This document shows positions 31,346 through 43,878 of a stretch of DNA of 64,000 nt, one piece after another. The notes beneath the pieces are model-generated. The model was not told where the DNA came from, ran no database searches, and was given only the letters and a program-made list of their open reading frames with translations. Made by a program: the position numbers and the translations under genes. Each line of letters opens with the position of its first letter. Position 1 is the stretch's first letter. The DNA comes from Byssothecium circinans (taxonomy: Eukaryota > Ascomycota > Dothideomycetes > Pleosporales > Massarinaceae): positions 172,724 to 236,723 of the forward strand of contig ML977030.1 of the NCBI GenBank assembly GCA_010015675.1. Reading direction: 5' to 3'.

Positions 31346-31701
31346 GCATTTTGAATAGGGCAGAGTCACATATGTAGCATAGGGAACGGCGTTCGTGGTC
31401 CAGAGTAAGGTCCGGCATCGACTGGTGACAATCATACGTCAACGGGACTTCCACAGTTCAATCTTCCCTTGATTAAACCTACGTTAAACACATATAATAG
31501 CGTGAAAGCCACAACCTCCCCCATCCAATGCATCCTCAAAAAAGCGCGCCTCCCACAAATCAAAACCCCATCCCAAAACAGCCTAGCGTCCACCCTCCGA
31601 AAACCGGCCAATCACCACCACCCTCATGCACAGCATCCCGTCCCAAACACCAAAAAAACTTCCCCAACCATCCTCCGCTCGCATCCCCATCCACACTCCC
31701 A

Positions 31702-32975
<1,274 letters not shown>

Positions 32976-33137
32976 TTGTAAGACTTGTGTTCAATATTAG
33001 ATGAACTGGTGGGTTTGTGTAAGTTGCATGGAAAAGCGATATTGGTCTATCCATCAATGCGGTACCTTGCACCAGGCCTCTTTTCTCCTCTAATGCCGGG
33101 AATCATACCTCCAACGCCAAGCCATGCCTTTGTATGC

Positions 33138-34310
33138 TCAGTCCAGATCATCATCATCTCCACCCACTGTCTGAGTCTCCGTCTTCTTTCTGCCATGCAC
33201 TTCTTCGAATATCTCCTCCGCACTCTCCACGCCTGCTTCTTTAGTCGCTTCCTCGGTGGGTATGAGTTGGAAGTTGACGATGAAGAGCTCGGTGTTGGTT
33301 TCGCGGTTCTTGAGCACGTATCTGAGAGAGTGGGGGCTTTGTCAGTCAGATAGCGATCAAGGCCGTGGGATGCAGCAACAATCATGTCATGATACGAAGG
33401 CTCAAATCAAGAAGTAAAAGTGAATGGTGAAGGAAAAGGGGGAGGAAGGAGTAATACATACCGCAAAGGCTGGCCATCCCAATGCCCGATAATTGATATC
33501 GCAGGTAATCCATACCCAATCTTAAGCGCAAACTCATTGAAATCCAGATACGGATTGAAAAAGTCGCACTTATACTCCCTTCCCGCCTCGAACTCAAACG
33601 CCTTCCTATTCGCCTCAGTCAAGAAGAACTTTTGCCGTTGTCCAGACACCGCAGGGATGCTCTTTTCTTTCCTCACATCCTCGCCATCGCCCTCGGCGCC
33701 TTCTTCGTATATGATGGCCTCATTCTCTTTTTCTTCACCTGCGTCGATCTTTTGCGGGGGCTTGCTTCCTATCCGCAGGACGTTGATGGAGGAGAGTAGC
33801 GCGCCGTAGAGGTAGGGGTGGTCTCCGTAGACGTCGCCATCGAGACCGGGGTCTATCCACCATTTTACGATGCCGAAGGCTTTGTCGAATAGAGGAGGTA
33901 GGCGGTCGCGGATCGGGTTTTCGAAGTCGTTACCGAAGACGAGGGCGTTGCCGGGGATGGAGGTTTTGGGGGTTATGGAGAAGGAGATTGAGTAGCGGTC
34001 GTAGGGGTGCTGGGGGTGAGAGAAGTAGGGAGATGTGGAGGGTGAGCCTTCTGGGAGGCCTGGGAGGAAGATGTTAGCACGAGGGTATCATAAGGTTGTG
34101 AGGTTTAGAGGTGGGCTAAATGCATGTGGTAGAGTAGTCGAGTGTACCTCTGTAGTCCTTCACGCGAACATGTATCCGCGCGTCTAGATGCTCGGATGAT
34201 ATGTGTACCGGCTTTTCAGTATTCACCAAAACATCCTGGTGCTTTGTCCTGTCGTATGTCGCGCCGGCCGTGACTTTGAGGATGTAGTTTTCGTGGTGAG
34301 CCCCCGGCAT
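33138..34310 (-). CDS. DUF1769 family protein (314 aa)
   Basis: Conserved fungal protein of unknown function. Three exons: 34310-34148, 34059-33462, 33321-33138; the introns (88 and 140 bp) have GTACAC/GTATGT donors and CCCAG/CTCAG acceptors, and phases agree. Typical DUF1769 landmarks are present: an N-terminal beta-rich part (ENYILKVTAGATYD; RIHVRVKDYRGLPEGSP), HPYDRYSISFSITPK, NALVFGNDFENPIRDRLPP, a WWIDPGLDGDVYGDHPYLYG core, KAFEFEAGREYKCDFFNPYL and GHWDGQPLRYVLKN. It ends in an acidic tail (GGDDDDLD). No signal peptide or membrane helix, so probably cytosolic or nuclear. The ATG at 34310 is in frame with the conserved start; the last exon supplies the strand after PLR. Confidence 0.9.
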
Positions 34311-35527
34311 TTTGCGCAGCTTGGTTTTCGTGGGAAGAATTCGGTGGCGTACCTAAGGTAGGAGGCGTGTAAAGAATATGGACTAGGGGAGAATTTGGTG
34401 GCGGGGTAAACGCGGGGTGTGAATGGCTTTTGTTGATGCGTGACAGAAAATTGTTGACGATCACTATGACGTTGAGGGGATCGTGCAGGGGGTGTGGTAA
34501 GCTAGCCTCTTTGGACTTAGACAGGATAAGGTAATCAGCCGACTTCGCTAGGCCTCGCCTTGCAGTAACCTTACAGGGGATATGCGACTTGCGGATTCAC
34601 GATTATCTCAGCATCCTCACAAGGACCTTACGTTAATTCCAAATTAAGGCTGCGATTCTCTATCAGCGAGGCTGTTGATTCCTTATTGACAGGAGGTAAG
34701 TACGATCCAAGTGCGGATATTGCGATAATTAGCAGTCGCGAGGGCGTGCATCCCCCGAAGGAACTCTCCCTTTGCAGTCAAACCCTCTGCTCTCATTTCC
34801 GCACACACAACCCCAACCCTACTCTCCCCCGAAAAGTCTTCCATCTTTATTACTTCAGCACGAAGAGCATTTCTAAAAAGCTAATTGACGAGCTTTGCTA
34901 AGCGAGGACACGGTCGCTGCAGCTCCCCTCTTCGGTCTCAGCCCATACATCGCGATGTCGAATTATAGCTCCGAAGCGCTCTGCACATTGCATCCCTTCA
35001 TAAATCCCCCTATAATGTATCTCTTCATTCCGACTTTTTCAACTTCAACCGCCATCTTGGTATGAACCCCTACTATATATCTCCTGTGCCCAATCTACAA
35101 ATTTCCAAAGTTCACCAAGTCTCCCAATCTCGGCCCAAGAGCTCAGATCGTATTTACATATTTAACTGAACGTGTCTTCACAGACGCAGTCGTCATTTTC
35201 TTGTCAGCTGCTATCGACACAATCACACAACCTAGAAACGAAATATACGCCGTCAGATGTCCTTCAATGTTCACTTGATATCTCATAGCTATCCAAGATT
35301 GAACCTTCCTCAAACTGCATGGCAGTTGTTGGTATCACATGGGGTGGACCTGCCGTTGGTTTGGGAGCTCAGCGCCAGTCAAAGCTTCACCAACGCATCC
35401 ACCCTCACCTGAGCTTCCAACTCCCCCGCCCGTTCTCCTCTGGTTCCCTCGCTCCTTCTTTTTTTCCCCCACCCTTTGCTCAATACTTCTCTGGTCGTCA
35501 CTCTCCGCCCCAAAGTCACTCTCAACC
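34311..35527. other. Intergenic
   Basis: No gene supported. Shared upstream region of the divergent DUF1769 and dioxygenase genes. It has C/T-rich stretches (34790-34860, 35440-35490) and several TATAT steps near 35020-35080. Confidence 0.5.
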
Positions 35528-36694
35528 ATGATCTTCTCAAAGACCATAGTCGCAATTGCGGCTCTAGCCGTCGCCCACGTCTTCGCTCAGCCTGAGCTCT
35601 CCAATGGCCAGATGCTCGAATGCAAGCAACATGTTTCCCGCGGCAGTGAAGCTCTCTCCAACTGCCTCGAATCTCGCGAGTTGAAGGACCTTCACACCCG
35701 CATGGCTGCTGAGCGTGCGGAGACCGTTCATCGCATCCGCAAGGCCCGCGGTATTGATGTCTCTACGGGTAGGCCATCTCCCATTCCGAATACTGTTTCA
35801 TCATCTTACATTCCACAGCCTCGAAACGTGCAGATCGGAACGATCAGGTGAAGCAATGGGCCAAAGACAGCCACGAGCAAGACATCAACAACCCCGCCTG
35901 GTCCACCAAGAACGACGAGTACCTTTTCAACTATCATGCAGGCGACAACCCAAACGACAGTCATCCAGTCTGCATCCTCGCTCCGGAGAGCATATACAGT
36001 CCCTATTGGCAAGAAGGCCAGATTGAGCGTCAGGACATTCGCGCCGGACAGCAGGGCATCGACATGCGCCTTGCGCTTCAAGTCATCGATCTCGAGACGT
36101 GCAGGCCGATGGAAGGCGCTCAGGTCGACCTCTGGCAGGCGAATGCTGCGGGCACATATAGCGCTCAAGCTACCGATTCGTTGAGGGGTAAACAGCACAC
36201 AAGTAACTGGGGCACGGCGGATTTCGACACGATCTTCCCCGGACATTACAGCGGACGGGCTACGCATGTACATGTCGCTGTAAGAGCCAAGGGCGAGACG
36301 AAGGTCCTCCATGCAGGGCAGATCTACTGGGACGAGTGGCTGCGCATATGTGTTGAGGTGAGATATCTTCCATCGTATTCCTCTTACGGAAAATTAGCTA
36401 ATCGCTCGCAGTCCACCGAACAGTACCTCGGCAACGAGGTCCCTGTAACCCTCAACCTCGACGATGGCTTCATCGCGGATGCGGCGACGGACAAGTACGA
36501 TCCCTTTGCCAAGTGGGCATGGCTCGGCCAAAATTATCCCTATGGTAAGTCACTCTTCCTCTTACTCCTTGTACAGTTAACTTACTCGGGCAGATGGCAT
36601 CATCTCGTGGACAGTCATTGGTATCAATCGGTCGGCGCAGGTTACTCAACCGTCAAAGCGTGACCACAGTTTCTTCGACACAAAAGTTTACTGA
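35528..36694 (+). CDS. Secreted intradiol ring-cleavage dioxygenase-like protein (337 aa)
   Basis: Non-haem Fe(III) dioxygenase family that opens catechol rings between the hydroxyls; the secreted fungal members act on aromatic breakdown products outside the cell. Four exons: 35528-35768, 35819-36357, 36412-36544, 36594-36694; introns of 50, 54 and 49 bp with consistent phases. N-terminal signal peptide (MIFSKTIVAIAALAVAHVFA). A helical pro-region with four Cys/Asp-rich turns precedes the core. Core motifs: SIYSPYWQEGQIERQDIR (first iron Tyr), GIDMRLALQVIDLETCRPM, AQVDLWQANAAGTYS, then FPGHYSGRATHVHVAV, which supplies the second Tyr and the two His ligands. The loop between GTYS and FPGHY is shorter than usual in the secreted group. 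C-terminal exons (LNLDDGFIADAATDKYDPF, GIISWTVIGINR) match the family ending. Confidence 0.9.
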
Positions 36695-37058
36695 TCCGAT
36701 TTGATCCGATGGATGTGAGCTAAGGCCTTATCTACATCGGGAGAAATGAAGAGAAACTTTTCGCAAGTCGGCAAGGTGCCACTGCGTTTTCGAACGTGGA
36801 CGTCAAACAAGAAGGGCCTGCATTATGGTACCATATACAAGAAGAGCAAATACAATCTGGTGTCAATCTCCGCACACGCTTCCAATAACAACAAAGATAT
36901 ATCGTGGCCAGCACGTCGCAGGAACTAGCTAACACAAGCATGCGAAAAGGAACCCACTAACACCCATATCCATGAAACAACAAGTAGTAAATCAGTCTAT
37001 ACCGCAAAGCCCGTGGACACAAGAACGATCATTCGAACGAAAGAAATCCATCCCTAGA
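36695..37058. other. Intergenic between convergent genes
   Basis: No gene seen; 3' flanks of the dioxygenase gene (plus) and of the first tandem-family gene (minus). Confidence 0.5.
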
Positions 37059-39189
37059 TCACACACTTTGCCCTTTCTCTTCTTCGTCATCCTTTCCGGC
37101 CATACCCTTATCCTTACCTTTACCTTTACCCTTGCTCTTCACGGCCTTCGCAGCTGTAGTAGATACCGTCTTCCCTGCACCACGGCCCGTGGAACCCGAC
37201 GAGATCGTTGTGGCTCCGGCAGGCTTCGCGGCGGCCGGGTTCTTGGCTTTGGTCGCGGTGGTTGATGTTGAAGTTGGTGTTGACGTCGATGGCTTCGCCG
37301 TCGTCGTCGTAGTGGCCGTTTTCGCGGGCGTGGTTGCACTCGTGGATTCCTTGGCCACGGCTACCTCTAGTTTGCGTGGTTTGCGTCGAGTTGCTGCTGT
37401 GAGATTTGCAGTTGTTGGATTGGCTGCTGGGGTGGATGTCTCTGGCGCTTTAGCCGGCGTTGCGGGTTTGATTGCCGTCGTGGTGGTAGAAATAGATATG
37501 GAGGTGGAAGTGGAGGGGGTAGCTGAGCTGACTCCCGCGGACGACTTTCGCGAGACTGGAGCTGGAGAGGAATTAGGAGTGAGGGATGAGTCTGCTGGTT
37601 CTTTGCCTTTGCCTTTGTCTTTGTTGGATGCTTTGGCGATAGGTGAGCTCTTGGCGTCAGCGTTGGGAGTGGTTGTAGATTTAGTGCCGGACGGATTCTT
37701 GGTGGCTTCGGTGGGTTTGTTGTTCTCGTTTCCTGTGGAGCTGTTGGATGCTTCTATCTCGCAAGGGTTCCGGGGTCGTGATTCACTACTGCTAGTAGGA
37801 GCCTTGTCTGCCGATGCTTTTAATTTCGCCGGCTGCCTCCGTGTCGCCCTTGAGCGTCTGACACTGGACTCCGGCGCCTTTCCCTTATCCTTGGGATCCT
37901 TCTCACGATCAATGTTCTTCTGCAGCTCCCATTCTTCCTCGCTCTTCTTCAAGAGACTGGAGCTCTTACTCAGCTCCGCCTTGCGCTCATTGTCGAAGAG
38001 CATTGTCCGTGGACGATTGACCCAGTCGCATTTACACCCAGGGTTGTCGAGGGTGTTGTACTCTTCCGCTGTTGCGCACTGCGGTTCGTCTCCGGGTAGT
38101 GTTCCACCCACGCTCCATGAACTTTTTCCAGTCCGGGTCTAAGCAGCTGCATGTTAGATGTTTGTTCCAATGAATTGGATTTGGAAGGATTTGACTTGCC
38201 GGTAGTGTCGTAGCCTATGAACCACGTCTCATAGTCTTCTTCGGTGAGGTGGAAGGTGGCGTTGTTCCAGAGCCAGTCCTTTGTATTGAAGCCCGAGTCT
38301 CCAAAGTGCTTCCACACTTTCCCGGAATGGACTTTCATAAGGATCTCTTCTCTATCTAGGAACGATTGGAAGCTCGCTATGCTGTCCCATTTGAACTGTA
38401 AATATCATTAGCCCCGTATGTCCTATTGTCGTTGGTCGAAACTTTTAAGCTTGCCTATTTGACGTCTACATGGGTGATAGCAGGCGTTTCCTCATATCCC
38501 CGAGGCCGCTTGCGTCGAGGTTGCTTATCCCGGTTTTTCACCTGCGGCCCTGGCGCGACAGAAGTGTTTTTTTCTGCTTCTTCCGCGCTCTTCTGTATCT
38601 TGAGCACTGGTACCACTGGCACATTTGCGGATTCTTGTGGATGCGACTGCTTCTCCTGGCCGATGTACATGCCCAGCAGGTCATCGAGCAGTATATCCGG
38701 TACATTGTCGTCGTCCAGTAGAGTGTCTAAGCATCTTGCTTCATGAATCAAGCCATTCCTCGAGTCCTCCAATTTCACTTGTGTCCCGAATAACCTTGAC
38801 CCTTTGGACTTGCCCCTGCGCAACACGTCTCCCCACTGCGAACTCGGTCAGCCATACATATGTCTTCTTATGGAGGTTTCTAAACTAAACTTTCACGGAC
38901 TTTTTGCCCACCACTGCCCAGATATTTTGCGTCTTCGAAAGATAGGTGGATGACAGCGTTGTTGTGGAGATGGTCCTCCTCCTCGGTGACAACGGGATAG
39001 ATTTTTCCGTATACTGTGACGCGAGACGTTCCGTAGATGCTGTTGAGGTGGTTTTGGAACTCGGGAATGCTGGAGAAGGGGAACTGTGGAAGGGGTTAGC
39101 AGATTGTGGTGTTGTGGTGTTGGGTCTGGGCTTTGTTTACTCACGTCGCGGATGTTGTAGTGCATGTATCGATCATCGGCCTGCGACAT
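37059..39189 (-). CDS. Tandem family member A: two HL-type modules plus Lys/Ser/Thr-rich tail
   Basis: Unrecognised family shared with the next two minus-strand genes. Exon 1 (39189-39145) encodes a short N-terminus ending YMHYNIRD, then a 61-bp intron. Exon 2 (39083-38901) encodes module 1: FPFSSIPEFQNHLNSIYG, then NNAVIHLSFEDAKYL. Exon 3 (38835-38470) encodes a linker with KRPRGYEETPAITH. Exon 4 (38395 to about 38200) encodes a second copy: FKWDSIASFQSFLDREE, then WLWNNATFHLTEEDYETWF. Shared pattern: F-x2-[DS]SI-x2-FQ-x2-L, a GK, then NNA-x2-HL-x2-ED. The last exon (about 38138-37059) encodes GTLPGDEPQCATAEEYN and a very long Lys/Ser/Thr/Ala-rich tail ending in KGKGKGKDKGMAGKDDEEE. No splice pair that joins exon 4 to the last exon in phase was found (a GCAAGT donor at 38199 leaves the wrong phase), so a frameshift or a missed junction is possible. 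Confidence 0.6.
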
Positions 39190-39922
39190 GATGAGGGCTG
39201 AGTTATTGGAGATGGTGATTTGCTTATTGGTAAATATGGATTATAGAGTGTGTATTCTGTAGGGTTTATGAAGCGCGTATTTATGTAACTTATTCATAAT
39301 TTCTTTTTTCTCGAGGTCCCTTCACGACTCCAAACGTTTGCGGGATTGAGAAAGTGAATAAGAAGGTGAACTTATAGCGATGCGTGAAGGACTACTGTTG
39401 GAAAATTCCCAAGGTCTTCAATGCATCCTCAAGACCTCGTTGCGCTAGTCACCTGCCCATTGTGAGTGGAGAGTGGTTGTCGAAGGAACGCGATGGCTTG
39501 TGAAGTGAAGTGAATCAGGTATGCTTGTTTAGTACTATGTTCGAGAGTACGAGTCACAGTCGCGGAAATCTTTCCAATGGAAAACTGAAGTGACAGAATT
39601 TAAATGGGGCGTTTTGTCAAACTGACATTCACTCGCGGTAGTTTGTGTCATCTCCGCTGGTACGTAATAAGCTCTACATGTTATCCAGTATCTATTCCTT
39701 CAGGCTATAGCTTTATATCTTCGTTTATTATATTACAGCCAGTGTCCAAAAGCACTGCTGGGTAAAGAGGAGTACAGCGTCAAGTAGGTTCGAAAAACAG
39801 GATATTATTATTAGTTCATATATCATCCAGCGACTCGTCTAAAACACAACTGCCATCTATTGCGTAAAAAGAAAAGTACATATAAAACCTCCGTCCTTAT
39901 AGTAGCAATCAGCCAACCCCCT
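39190..39922. other. Intergenic between family members A and B
   Basis: No gene seen. AT-rich stretch near 39680-39880. Confidence 0.5.
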
Positions 39923-41631
39923 TCAAGAAGTCGACGTCGACGCCTCCACCACCGAGGTCATGGAAGCTTCCTTGGCGGGTGTACTTAGGCTTGTGGTCTT
40001 CTTAGCCGCATCTTTAGTTCCCAACCCAGCTCGCTTCTTTGCTGTAGCTGGCTTTGCTGTTGTGAACTTCTTCTTTGGCGTTTTCGGAGGTTTAGCCTGC
40101 TTTACCAAAGTCACGATGGCCTGAGAAGTGCTTGCGCTAGCTTCTGTTATAGTTAGTGCGAAGTTTTCTTCTCCCTTATCAACACTAGATGTGCTTTTGG
40201 TGACATCCTTTGGAATTTTGTTAAACTTACCTCCTGTGGAACTGCCCGACACTTTTGTCTTCTCTTTTTTGGGCTTTGTCGCAGCGGCACCCAGTGTCGA
40301 GGATGATTTAGTCCCTGTGACCGTTATTTTCGCCACCTTTTTAGGCCGGCTTGACAATGATGTCTTGATCTTTCCCTTCGCGGCATCGGTAGTCTTGCTA
40401 ACATTTTTCAGCCCTGGGTCTCTAGCTTTGGTGTCGAATTTGGGATCCTTCGGCGGGGGATCTTTAGCCTTAGTGACTGTTTTCGGATCCTTTGGCGCTG
40501 TCTCTTTGGCTTTGGTTGCTTCAGCAACTTTCTTCTGTTCTTTGCGCGCCTTGTAACTGCAGTGCTGCCCAGAGCACGTTTAGGACCATCATCCTTGGGC
40601 TCCGTCACCTTCCCCTTTCCTTTCCCTTCATATCTCTCCTGCTCTGGGTCGAGCTCTAATGCTTTGCTTCTCCCCTGTTCCTCAGAATCCGCTGCACTAC
40701 CAATCCCTGAAAGGTACCCGTTGTCGCTCATACCCGAGTTTGTCCTGTTGGCCTTGATATTTCCTGTAGGCTCATTCTGTAATTCAACCGCCTTGCTCAA
40801 CCCTTCAGCATTAGTCTTAGAACTTGTCGAGTTCTTTGCCTCCGCTCGGATTTCCACTTTTCTCGAGGCCAACCTCATGTTTTCAAACACATTCTCCAAC
40901 TCTTTCAGCTTCTGCGGGTGTTCTCTGAACTTACCTGAAATAGTCTCGACCATCATCACTTTGGACACTGCATCGGAAATGGCCTCCATGCTTGCATCGT
41001 AGGCGTCTAGCTTTTCTTTCTCCTAAGTCATGACAACTGAACCGATCTGGTCCTTCTGGCTCTTCAGTGTCTCCCTTCCTGGCATCCCATTTTGATACTC
41101 GTACACTTTTTCACTATCCAATTTACAGTTTGGAGTCGTCCAAGTTGCGCCTTCTTCTCTGTAAAAGGCCATCTGCGCTTTGTCACCGAGGACTTTCTGT
41201 TGAAACGCAGGCCCATAACCTAAAAACGTAAATATGATGACAGAGAAGCCAGGGGTAAGTTGTGGAGATGTGTCGTACTTTGAAAGAGCTTGTGATCGAT
41301 TGCTGATAGATGAAAAGTGGCAAACAGCATGCCATTCCCATAGTACATGTCGAACGCCCGCGGGTGAATGTGACAAAGCCCGTAATCTGCTAATACATTT
41401 GGGCATCTGAATCCGTCATGAGCATGTTTTGTGATCTCAGGAGCAACCTACGTTTTATCTTAGCCTCTACGACTAGACCGGAAACCCGATACTAACGTAA
41501 CTTACACATCTAATGTTGTAGTGCCAAACCTCATCGGGTTTTATCATTTTCAGTTCCTCCAATTTGCCGCCATTGCTTCCATAGTCTTCTAGGATATGGT
41601 TTTCCTCTTCTGTTAATGTACGGGGTTGCAT
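39923..41631 (-). pseudogene. Tandem family member B, interrupted by TAG and a frameshift
   Basis: Exon 1 (41631-41506) encodes 42 residues ending KPDEVWHYNIRC, followed by an intron at the same place as in the other family members (41448-41505, GTAAGT to CGTAG). Exon 2 (41447-41279) encodes PNVLADYGLCHIHPRAF and NGMLFATFHLSAIDHKLF, the HLS module. A 59-bp intron leads to exon 3 (from 41219; GPAFQQKVLGDKAQMAFYRE). At 41023-41025 a TAG interrupts the frame (GSVVMT, stop, EKEKLDAYDASME); a 36-bp GT-AG pair around it is in phase but short. Around 40553-40566 the frame changes by one: SYKARKEQKKVAEATKAKE continues into a Lys/Thr/Ser-rich tail ending at 39923. With both breaks repaired the layout equals member C. 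Function unknown. The TAG could come from CAG by C-to-T at CpA. Confidence 0.65.
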
Positions 41632-42691
41632 TTTTGCGTCGCGCTAAGGTGTGATGTATGTAAGTAGGAGGCTGAAAGTAATTGCAAAACTGAGAAGGAT
41701 AGACAAGTCTAGCTTCGTCAAGGTCGATGAAAATGCGGTCTAATTTTGAGAAGACGGTTGCGTTACTGATTCTTATATCTATGCCTAAGCGTCCTTTCGA
41801 TGAACAACAGACGTTTGGCCATTCAATGAGTTCTTCACCACCTGTGCGGGTACGGAAATTATCGTTGAAGATCGCGATCAGTATGCTCACTTTACCCGCG
41901 GAAATGTTTGCCTTCCTCCCCGATGTGAAGAAGTCAACCCGAAGGCAACCGTCCTAGTATTTCACTAGGGTGAAGTCACATTCAAATGAGAGAGTGTGGT
42001 AGAGATACTCACAGTCAATGGTTCTCGTTGAAACTCATGGTACCCTTTCACACACCGTGCTAGGAACTTCAAGTGGTACTAATAGAATATTGCCACTATG
42101 GTGGAGTTTGCGCATTCAATTTCGTATTCTTGTTTTGAGGAGAGCTATTGTGATGCGAACACAAATTATCTACAGCATTCCGTAAACCAGCTCGTTGTGC
42201 TCGTAAGATTGACAGCCATGGCTTCGCCTCTTTGACTTGAATGACATACAATTGTGGACGATTATCTGCTCATGGGGTCATTGAAGCTTTCCACCGCAAT
42301 ACCATTCCTTTTACAGTGTGTATTCCAAAATCCCTCAAGTCTTTGAAGCAAAAATACCATTGGCGTAGGGTCTTATATGGGGTGTGTGCAGCTCTTCAAT
42401 TACGCGAAAGTATCATTCAAGAGCTAGAAATGCTGACCCATCTGATCTTTAATTCATTCCAAGATGATAGGGATTAAATGGATTTATCATAAAAAAATTC
42501 AGTGGGGCGAGAAAAAGCAAATCAGGGGGCCCCTATATTTTAAACATGTTATCTTATTCTACAGTAAACACAACAAATAACAAAAGGACCAGCCCTGGCA
42601 ATATGGCTGCCAACAGTCAATGCAAAAGCAGAACGCCCAAAATCAAGTTAAAGCCTGGACACCTCCCCCTCTCATTCACTAGCACTTCCAT
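41632..42691. other. Intergenic with a minus-strand coding remnant
   Basis: Between members B and C. On the minus strand about 42075-41700 shows protein-like sequence in pieces separated by GT-AG-like sites: KFLARCVKGYHEFQREPLT, GCLRVDFFTSGRKANISAG, and RISNATVFSKLDRIFIDLDE. The last recalls the NNA-x2-HL-x2-ED module, so this may be the remains of another tandem copy. No start or stop could be set. A 78-codon plus-strand frame (42241-42477) has no support. Confidence 0.35.
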
Positions 42692-43878
42692 CTAGCTACT
42701 CGTAAAGAGACCCTTGATCGCGGTCTTCTTCATCTTCTTACTCTTTGTAGAAAGTACCTTGACTGGTTTTACACTGGTAGTCGTAGTTGCTTTGCCAACA
42801 TTCTTCAAGGTGGACGCCAATAGGTTCGGTTTCTTCGTAGACGCCGGCTTAGCGATGGCAGAATTGGAGCTCAACGAGTTACTCGTACCACTCCTTGTGA
42901 TGGCGGTTACACTGGAGCCATTTGAACTGCTCGTGCTCTTTCTTCCACCGAGAGTGATGCTTGAAGTGGTCGACAAGCCTGTGTTTGACCTCGGTGCGCT
43001 GGGTTTGCTTGCGGTGTCCGATACCCCATTCTCCGTATTCCGAGATCCAGGCTTTGTTGTAGCACGAGCAGATTCTAGAGTTCTCTTTCGTTGTGCTAAT
43101 TCCTTCTTTCTCTCGGTCTGGGCCTCACCGTTCAGCTTTTTCGTATTCTCAGCCTCCTCGTGTGCACGCCTTATTTTCATGACTTCCTGCTGCCTTTCGA
43201 ATTGTTCCGCTGTTCTCCTTTCTTCGTCTCGACGTTTTTGGATGATCTTTATCAATTGGTGCTTCACGGTCCCGGTCCGACGCTCTTCTTGCTTCTGTTC
43301 CTCGAGGAATTCGCTGTTAGAAAACTTTTCCTTAATCGTATCTTTTGTTTCCTTGGCCATTTTGAGGTCCTCACGGAAGGATTGCTGGTCTTCTATTTTC
43401 ATGGAACAACCTGGTCTGGCCAACGTAACCCCAAACTCGCGGTGAGATGTGCATCTGTCTGCACTAAACTTCGAGTATTTACTCCCAAGTCTTTCCTCCT
43501 TGTATTTGTCGGACCACCCTAGGGCTATTAGCATCCGTCGAGAGGCAGAAATATGTGTGCTTACCGGCCAAAATTCTGTGATTCTCACCGGAGAGGTGAA
43601 ACACGGCGAAGTATTTGGTTGCAATTCTCCAGACCTTGACGGTTCTCGGATGAAGATCGGAAAGCTTTTTTATCAGTTCCTTTGCATCTTCAAAATCAAC
43701 CTATGTTTTTTGTTAGCTTTCCCATATGCCGAAGCGTGGGTGCTTTGGCACTTACCCAACTGACTTCATAATGCCATACTTCTGGAAGCTCCTCCTTATC
43801 GACCTGCTGCAAAAGCTCTTTGATGGTCCACTCGTCGAGTGGCTTGTCAATTTTTTTTGTGTTCGTAGTCGATGACAT
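42692..43878 (-). CDS. Tandem family member C, intact (363 aa)
   Basis: Intact member of the same family. Three exons: 43878-43756, 43700-43565, 43524-42692; introns of 55 bp (GTAAGT to CATAG) and 40 bp (GTAAGC to AATAG), phases 0 and 1. Exon 1 ends LPEVWHYEVSW, matching WHYNIRC of B and MHYNIRD of A at the same intron position. Exon 2 encodes VDFEDAKELIKKLSDLHPR and ATKYFAVFHLSGENHRILA, the HLS module. Exon 3 begins LGWSDKYKEERLGSKYSKF, continues as a charged coiled-coil-like stretch (QLIKIIQKRRDEERRTAEQF), and ends in a Ser/Thr/Asn-rich, then Lys-rich tail (KSKKMKKTAIKGLFTSS). No signal peptide or membrane helix. Nuclear or cytoskeletal scaffolding would fit the tail, but the function is unknown. 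Confidence 0.8.

Noticed and set aside
37132..38142. 336-codon plus-strand frame
   Set aside because: Antisense shadow of the Lys/Ala/Thr-rich tail of tandem family member A; Val/Ala/Asp-rich composition follows from the opposite strand.
42714..43445. 243-codon plus-strand frame with hydrophobic stretches
   Set aside because: Antisense of the Lys/Ser-rich tail of the intact member C gene.
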